Shown one piece after another: positions 57,309 to 64,000 of a stretch of 64,000 nt of DNA. The notes under the pieces are model-generated. The model worked only from the letters and a program-made list of their open reading frames with translations. It was not told where the DNA came from and ran no database searches. Both the position numbers and the translations under genes were made by a program. The DNA comes from Lyophyllum atratum (taxonomy: Eukaryota; Basidiomycota; Agaricomycetes; Agaricales; Lyophyllaceae), in contig JACGCN010000020.1 of NCBI GenBank assembly GCA_014905825.1, positions 124,001-188,000 of the forward strand, in the 5' to 3' direction. Numbering within the stretch: position 1 is the stretch's first letter; every line of letters begins with the position of its first letter.

Positions 57309-58994
57309 TCAGTAACGCCTACCCATCTCCTCTAGCGCAATTTCCGTGTCGCCGACGATCGTACTCGAACTCGACTGTAATCTAGTGTCTCCATGCCTCA
57401 GTGTCGCGATACTGTTGCGGTTCAGGCTCAAGTTGACGTGTATAGGGTTTAAACGCCTCGGTGCCGCCTGCGACCTGCTGGGGTAGTGTCGCGTCGTCAC
57501 AAAAGGATTATCCTCCTTTTCGATGTCGGCTTGAAGCTCTGGCAGAAGTGACGAAGCCGTAGTGCGCGGCTGAGGTTCTCGTTCCATTCGAATCCTTCGC
57601 CGACAGCATTTGTGATACTTGGGTGAGTTGCCCATGAAGCGACAGAAGCCGCAGCAGAGATACATAATGAGAAGAATGCCGATTACGAATGCGATGAAGC
57701 CACCGAGAAACCGGAAGAACTGGGCAGCACCGTTCACAGGCCCCTGCTTGGCTACGAGTAGCGCCGAGCGGCCGATGGTCTTGTTGAGGCAGACGAGGGT
57801 TGGATCATAGGTACTGATTCCAGGCAGGGGAATGGGAGGGGCGCCTTCGCGGAGAAAGTCGGCAGTATTGTTGTATCCATCGAGGCTGAGTGCTATGCTT
57901 GAGGCACGATAATACTGTACTGCCTGCTCTGGATGTGGATATGGTATGGAGGGATATATGATCGGCACAACGGAGGTAAAGTTGAGGAACGAGAGACACG
58001 AAACCGCAACTCGGGGAATAAGATAAGTGGCAGTGGCATTATCGGCGAGGATACGGTAGATGTTTCCAGTGACATTCGAACCGAAGGCGGCTGTTACTAG
58101 AAAGTCGCCTGGGCGCTCATTGTTAGACGAGAGGCCGTACTGAGAGAATAAGCGGTTTAATATAAGTGGGACCTGTTATGAGCTATGTGCTCACCTCAGT
58201 TGATGCATGCAGATATGCCTGGGGATCGTCGTTGCTGAGTGCGTCACCAATCCATACCACAGGCCAGAAGTAAAATGGGAATCCACGGCCACTGACGCCA
58301 TGCCCGACATTTCCAGGATATCCGCTTCCATATTCCCTAAGTTCTACGTCACTACAAGCATAGGGCTAGCAGGAACATAACTTACCAGGTGCCAAAGATC
58401 TGGTCTCGCGTTCCTCCGCCCTGCATACGACCCCCAAACGGCTTTCCTTGCTTGATGACCTTGGCCTTTCCTCCACCACTGGCATTCTCTTGAGTGTACT
58501 TCGTGTCGCCGCCCGCACTGATAGAGAGGAATTGGTCGTAGCCTGCACCAACCCAAGCAGTCCAGAAGCTTGAGCTCTTCTCCGCAGAAGTACAGGGCCA
58601 ATAGCAGTAGTGAACCATAGTACCGGTTGAATTCCAAGGTATCACTTCTGGGGATGAGGTGGATTTTGGAAGGGCTATCGATGCATATCATTGACTTTTA
58701 GTCGCCAGTGAGTGAGACAAGTTCCAGGATATGGCCATTACGTGTCGGGTGTCGGAAGAGATAACGACGTTCCGTCGTTCGCCCCTTAATGGGAGGATAA
58801 TACAAAGAAAACCCAATTCTCTTCTCGAAGAGGTCGACTGAATGCGTGGAGCTGATGGGGATGCGAGCCGTGAGGGAAAGCGGGCAGGATGGGACAAGAG
58901 GGGCGAAATTGATGATAATAATACTGGTAAAAATCCCTCCTAACTTTGGAAGACTTGTCAAACATGCGTAAAATAGGTCATAGAGCACATGCAC
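57309..58994 (-). CDS. Membrane protein of unknown function (type I layout)
   Basis: Minus-strand gene starting MHVLYDLFYACLTSLPKL with a hydrophobic N-terminal segment (GGIFTSIIIINFAPLV), a probable signal peptide or anchor. The luminal or extracellular part has many N-glycosylation sequons (NST, NAS, NVT, NAT, NFT, NNT, NKT) and the blocks GGRMQGGGTRDQIFGTW, YGSGYPGN and RGFPFYFWPVVWIGD. A single strong membrane helix follows (FFRFLGGFIAFVIGILLIMYLCC), then a Cys- and Arg-rich juxtamembrane stretch and a ~100-residue Ser/Arg-rich cytoplasmic tail. Exon joins at about 58760/58683, 58385/58350, 58190 and 58110 are approximate. I do not recognise the family. A surface sensor or adhesion role is possible but unsupported. 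Confidence 0.65.
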
Positions 58995-59757
58995 GTTGAC
59001 GTCCCGCTAACCAAACAGGCATACCCGGTTCGCATTTTTGGTTTCGCAATCGACATGTGAATCTAGTCGATAGGCTTGACTTGTGCAACGACAATCCAGG
59101 ATCGTCCACGTTGGAACTTAGCTCGATTATCGGTATTTCGCCCAGTGAGTGTTTAAATTTCTGTTGTCCCGAATCCGCGACGTATCCTGGTATCTTGCCA
59201 TAGCCTGGCTGCACGCCTTCAAAGTACGTCCCGTTTCCAAAGCGTTTCAGCGGCACATCAAAAGCTTCGTACTCCACCAATTCTTCGTGATCTGGAAGCA
59301 ACCTCAACGTCACTGGGTCCAGAGTCCACTAGCATTGCAGATTGGCAAATTTCGTAAGTTAACCACCTGTTGTAAGAAGACCTGGCGCCGCACGTCGTCG
59401 ACTCTTTTTCCTAGCTGCTATCAAGGACCCGACTGCGGGCTACTTAGTTATTCATTCAGCTTCATAAAGAGTCAGTGATTTAAGTCTGGCAGAATGACAC
59501 GTGAGGATGACGAACCTCTACCTTACAAAAGATTGAAGGGCAAGTCGATTTGAGGCAAGGGATCAGGTCAAGCACAAGTCCGGCAAATTCCGGACCCCTC
59601 GATGACAACGGCAAACAAAAAGTATGAGCTTGCCACCCGCCGTATTCTAGGCCAGCTCCGAGTCCTTAGGCCTTAAGCTTTTGCCAACTCAACGTTTCTC
59701 ACAGTCTCTAGCCTTCTAAAACTTTTTCTCCAGTGTTCGGCAGTCATCTTCCTCACA
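58995..59757. other. Intergenic region between membrane-protein and F-box genes
   Basis: Divergent promoter region. Open frames at 58978-59313 (minus) and 59149-59478 (plus) show no recognised domain. Confidence 0.4.
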
Positions 59758-61419
59758 ATGATAACAGACTCAAAGAATGGACACTCTCCAACGCCTGCTT
59801 CACCTTCACTGGCCATAGGTATTGATCCACCGTTGACTCCTGCACCGATCACCTCGATGAACTTCGACATACTCACCAACATCTGTGGATTCCTCGATGC
59901 TGGGGCGCAGCGCCTAGAGCTCGGTATCAGGCCGTCGTGGAACGATTTCTATCATATCAGGCTGTCAAAGAACGATTTGTTGTGCACAGCCTTAGTTTGC
60001 AAAACATTCGTTGGCCCCGCACTTGATTCTCTTTGGAGGTCAATGGACTCGATCGTGCCTCTGCTGCGTCTCCTTCCTACGCTTGAGGTCATCGACGATG
60101 TCTACGTGAGTATGATACTGTTTGATTATCTTACATGAATAAGGTTGTCTTATCGGCCATGTTAGATGCTTCGTGGAAAGGTTAAAGATGAAGATATGAG
60201 TCGTTTCAAATCGTATGCTCAAAGAATCAGAATATACTCTAGGATGGAGACTGGTATTCAGCTAGCACCATTTACGTTGACCCAGCTCCCTCTTCCATTG
60301 CTCCCTGCGTTACGCCATCTACGATGGTCCTCATATCGACTCATGGTAACATCGGGTGCTACGGCCCTACTCCTTTCTCCGACTCTGGAACACTTCACAT
60401 TGATGGACGTAACTTGCGAAAATCGGGACATTGGACCATTTCTACACACGTTACAAATTCAGGCACCAGATCTGAAGGCCCTTGTTTTCCATGGCACAGT
60501 CAACGCAAAGACACTGGACTCCGTATTCACCTTCGGTCAATTGCGCTTTCTGAGACTGTCAGGGAATCTCCCTTTCGTGCTTTTTCAGCAGATTGCTGCT
60601 CTCCCGGAATTACGAAGCCTCGACGTGGAACTCGTAGGTTCGAGTCTCTCGAATGCGCCGCACACCGAGAGCATCATGTTCACGAAGCTGGAAACACTTA
60701 TAATCGCCGGCTCCCCAGCCCATGTTGCTTCTTATTTCCTGCATATGCGCGGTGGTTGCTTGAAAAATATCGCATTTCTATCGAAATTCGCAGGCATGAG
60801 AGAACTAGGTCACTGGGAGGACTGTCTTTCAGCCATGAACGATCAATGGGCGGAAACCTTGCGTTTTTTAGTACTGCGGAGTTTCCGTTCTCATCAGGAA
60901 ATATCTCCTCAATTCTTCTTAAGCCTATCGAGCTTACGCTTGGAGCGGCTCCAAATCATAGGGCGGCGGCTATCAATGAGGCAATGTAAGGAACTTCTTT
61001 CGAAAATCCCCAGAATTAAAGAGTTGTGTATCTGTGTTTCATCCCACCCAATGCTTGTGTCACCTTGGTGGCTTTTGGACCTCTTCGCTCATTCCTGTCG
61101 GGATGCTACACTGCTACAGATTTATTTCGAAAAAGATATCTCAGATACCGCTGTCCCGCCGCCACACGATTATTCCGGCATCCCACATGGTTTAAAAACC
61201 TTAGTCATGAATCATGATGGCGAGCACTTCTTCGGTGACCTTACGGAACAACAGCATACTTTGAATATGGCAAGCTACTTGGACCATCTATTCCCCTACC
61301 TACAGACCCTTCGGGGAACTGGTTATGACTCCTACTCGGACTCGGAGAGCGCTGAATTTTGGGGCCACGTGTACGATATCATTCACCGCCTGCAAGGTGC
61401 CAGACGGGATGAGAGATGA
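59758..61419 (+). CDS. F-box-like protein
   Basis: Two exons (59758-60105, 60166-61419) give 533 residues. The N-terminal ~100 residues hold an F-box-like segment (ITSMNFDILTNICGFLD, then KNDLLCTALVCKTFVGPALDSLWRSM), the form common in agaricomycete F-box families. The rest is a degenerate leucine-rich array (LPALRHLRWSSYRLMV, LSPTLEHFTLMDV, LPELRSLDVELVG, LSSLRLERLQIIG). It is not a close relative of the two paralogous F-box genes elsewhere in the window. Probable SCF substrate adaptor with unknown target. Confidence 0.78.
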
Positions 61420-62392
61420 AGGATAGTTTCATAGCTCTCCGGTAGTGAGAAGATAGGGTAAAACCATTCAACTTGAACGCCCATGTGGAGCACTTACCAT
61501 CTCTTCCTCAGTACCATGCTCTACGCTAATTCCAGTCACGCAGCTTAACATAGTACAAGGGAGGCTGCCGGGCCTGGGTAGTATTGAGAGTTTTCCGGAA
61601 TCAAGGTAGCGAGGTCATCGAAGACCTTGGTCTTTCGGCGCGTCTGGCCTAAATGAGGCAATCGTTAAAATCACAGAAGGCATGATAATTATCGTCGGCA
61701 ACATCGTCCAGGGGGATGGTTGCGGCTGTTTCGAAGATGGGGATAAGAAGAGTAGGCTGCTTTGATTCCGAGCGGATGAGCGAATGAACAAAGCTTTCAT
61801 CAACAAAAGCTTTCCTGCCCGGGCCATTGGGAACTAAAAAGTCAGCTAAGTAGGATGAGGCGCCAATACCCATAAGTACGTATGGTACAGGAGGGTCATT
61901 TCCGAGGCTCCCAAGCAACTCCCCAGAACGGCTCAAGGCTTGCGCCGACATAGACGGCAAGTGATCCAGGCAACATTTTTTCAATCTCAAGTCGGTGGGG
62001 ACCCAAAGGAACCTGAAGAGCTTACCAACCCACCTACGCCGGAAGGCGATTCACAAATGAAGTCAACCGACGCGACATGATGCTTTGATTCTAAGGGTTC
62101 AGACCTGTTCTCAAAAGGGAATTGTGTGGGAGCACGAGCAGGCACCATGACCCAAGTCATGAGAAGTGTTCTTGTTCTGCTACAGCTCCATTATATACAT
62201 ATATACATACACCAAGATGTCATCTATCATTAAGTATACCAAGCGCCAAACCGTACTATAATGTCCTTCGTATTCATACACCGCTACCCGTCCATTCGAC
62301 CCACCCACCATCATCTACCCATCACCACCAAGAACCAAAACCTTTGAACCCTTCTTAAAATACTCGAGTACACCATATATCGCAGCCTCACC
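61420..62392. other. Intergenic region with an unassigned minus-strand frame
   Basis: A 113-codon minus-strand frame (61649-61990) continues upstream toward about 62150 as an open but unrecognised sequence (SAQALSRSGELLGSLGNDPPVPY...). It may be a small species-specific gene; evidence is weak. 62200-62390 is the 3' flank of the transporter. Confidence 0.35.
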
Positions 62393-64000
62393 TCAACCCC
62401 CACTCCCCCTCGCAAGGCTGATAATCACATACAAATTCGCCGCAATCACAATGAGGCAAATCGTCACCCCAACCGTCGTGCCCACGCGCCCACTGCTAAA
62501 GTCCACCATCTCGTCCTCGCCCGCGCTTTCCAGCGTCTGCGGCGTCACCGTGACATCCGACAGCGAAGGCGAGGAGGGCAGCCGCACATCGCGGGGCTTG
62601 CGCACGCTCATGATCGCCTTGGAGGACGTGCAGTACACGAGGGGGAGGGTGATGAAGGGGAGCACGATGGAGAGGACGACCTGGGATGCGACGAGGAGGG
62701 CGTCAATGCCCGATCTGCCGATGGCGATGGCGACGACCATAGAGGGGATTATGGCGATGAGACGTGTGATGATCCTACGCATTGCGGGCTGGGTGGACGA
62801 AGGTGTGAGTTTCTCCCCACATTGATTGAGACAGAGAGACTTACGGAGACGCGCCATTGCAGGAACCCTTCCGAGACAGCTTGACCTGCGACAGTGGCGA
62901 TGATGGAAGAGCTCTGTGATGGGCAGGCAAGTTAGGGGTGTTTCAAAATGATTCAAGTGGAACATGTACCTGCCCCGCTGCTAGGAGAGCTACCGCAAAC
63001 AATGTAGCCGCCGCTAAGAGGAGAATAATCACAATCTATGTGGCGTTAATATGTCCAAAAACCCTACCTGGACCAACTAGATCATGTATAAGATCATACG
63101 CATCAAACAGACTCGCAGGTACGGCAGTTCCATCTGCGCTGGTTCCGTAGTAGAACACCGCACTGGCCAATATAAGAATACTAGTCACGACGTCCTGATG
63201 AGTACAAGTCAGGGAGGCGATGAGGGTCCACTTACAGAGAATTGATTAGAACCGCAAAGCCTAAAAGGCTAGCGACCATATCCACGATCCCGTGGTAGAT
63301 ATGGGCCCTTACGAAGTCGTATGGCTTATTCTCGCGGTCTGAATGACGTGTCGCGCGAGTCGCAAACTCACTTGCGAGAGGCACCCGGAAAGGCGCGCAG
63401 ATCAGCTCCCTGAGCGCATGGACGATGCGTTGGGATCTCGATTTCGCCTCGGATGGTGCGCTGATGTCGGAGACGGACGAGCTCTTGGAATCATTGTCGT
63501 TATCGCGGAGCTTCTTCATCTGGCGCGGGGTGGGAGATATCCGGTCTTGGGTCGCGAGGGCAGAACCGAGGAACAGACTGTGGGGCATGACAGTCGCGCC
63601 AAGGATCCCGACAGCTGTAGGTTCCACCGCAATCCGTCAGGCACATTCGGCATGTCGAGAGGTAGATCTGACGTACAAGTATAAAGTGCTCCGGAAGAGA
63701 ATATGTACTTTGACGGGATGTAGCCTTCGAAGGCCTTGGCCCAGTCGACGTCAACTTTGGCAATGATGCTCGCCATGCAGATCAGCACGGCTATGACCTA
63801 TTTATAGACGGGGATGGTTTCAGAAAACTATTTTAAGCCACAGATGCGCCGGGAAGACCCACCAAGCCTGCTATGAGGAACTCAAACATCCTTACAGGTC
63901 GGCCGCGGAGAGGATCGCCAAACATGAGGAGAAGAAGGACGTCGAAGGCGGTGATAAGCACACCGTGCCAAAGCTGGAGCTTGGGGAAGAGCAAGCATAA
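62393..64000 (-). CDS. Nramp/SMF-type divalent metal transporter (partial, cut by window edge)
   Basis: The C-terminal part of a natural-resistance-associated macrophage protein (Nramp) family transporter, which imports Mn2+ and other divalent metals with protons. Exons read LFPKLQLWHGVLITAFDVLLLLMFG at the window edge, then AVLICMASIIAKVDVDWAKAFEGYIP. Next is the TM6 signature GILGATVMPHSLFLGSALATQDR, whose Met-Pro-His is the metal-site motif. A cytoplasmic loop rich in Ser/Asp, RAHIYHGIVDMVASLLGFAVLINS, SSIIATVAGQAVSEGFL, RRIITRLIAIIPSMVVAIAIG and final membrane helices end at 62393. The TM1 metal motif (DPGN) would be beyond 64000. Several introns; no frame damage seen in the visible part. 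Confidence 0.88.

Overview
The window looks like nuclear DNA of an agaricomycete (mushroom-forming basidiomycete). Genes are cut by many 45-70 bp GT-AG introns. The gene families are typical of this group: CxC2-type KDZ transposase, protoglobin-domain protein, NACHT protein with a GGDS-type N-terminus, F-box/LRR proteins, a UstYa-like protein, a P450, and an RNase H-reverse transcriptase with a QADD motif. All gene models were spliced by eye, so exon edges are inferences unless stated otherwise.

Layout. 1-6.8 kb: a UstYa-like (DUF3328) gene, a decayed second copy of it, a cytochrome P450 and an F-box/LRR-type gene. 7.27-36.99 kb: one reverse transcriptase (RT) reading frame on the minus strand, broken into three pieces by two copies of the same ~13.45 kb DNA transposon. 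Copy 1 (7468-20914) and copy 2 (21601-35050) lie in opposite orientation with only 686 bp of RT sequence between them, so the region forms a ~27.6 kb inverted repeat. Each copy has its own 7-bp target-site duplication (CCTGACG and GAGGGAG). Removing each copy with one duplication joins the RT frame exactly at both junctions. By eye the copies differ by only six substitutions and one 3-bp indel.

Each transposon has 32-bp terminal inverted repeats and seven copies of the palindrome TGTTTGCAAACA near its ends. It carries five genes: a KDZ (Kyakuja-Dileera-Zisupton) transposase with a CxC2 cysteine cluster; a TET/JBP-family 2-oxoglutarate/Fe(II) dioxygenase with its catalytic H-x-D, distal H and R; a small protein with a basic N-terminus that shares a 71-bp divergent promoter with TET; a protein ending in a viroplasmin/RNase H1-N-like domain; and a 728-aa protein with an acidic, Ser/Pro-rich tail. 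Inferred logic: the transposase moves the element, the dioxygenase oxidises 5-methylcytosine on element or host DNA, and the other three may be DNA- or RNA-binding helpers.

37.1-64 kb is ordinary host sequence: an amidohydrolase with a 10-nt micro-exon, a Gfd2/YDR514C-like DEDDh exonuclease with an RGG-like tail, a protoglobin-domain protein, a coiled-coil protein built from 63-residue (nine-heptad) repeats, a second F-box paralog, tRNA-Gly(CCC) with a 9-nt intron, a P450 remnant, the ubiquitin-L40 fusion gene, a NACHT protein ending in a membrane segment, an unrecognised membrane protein, a third F-box-like gene, and an Nramp-type metal transporter that runs off the right edge.
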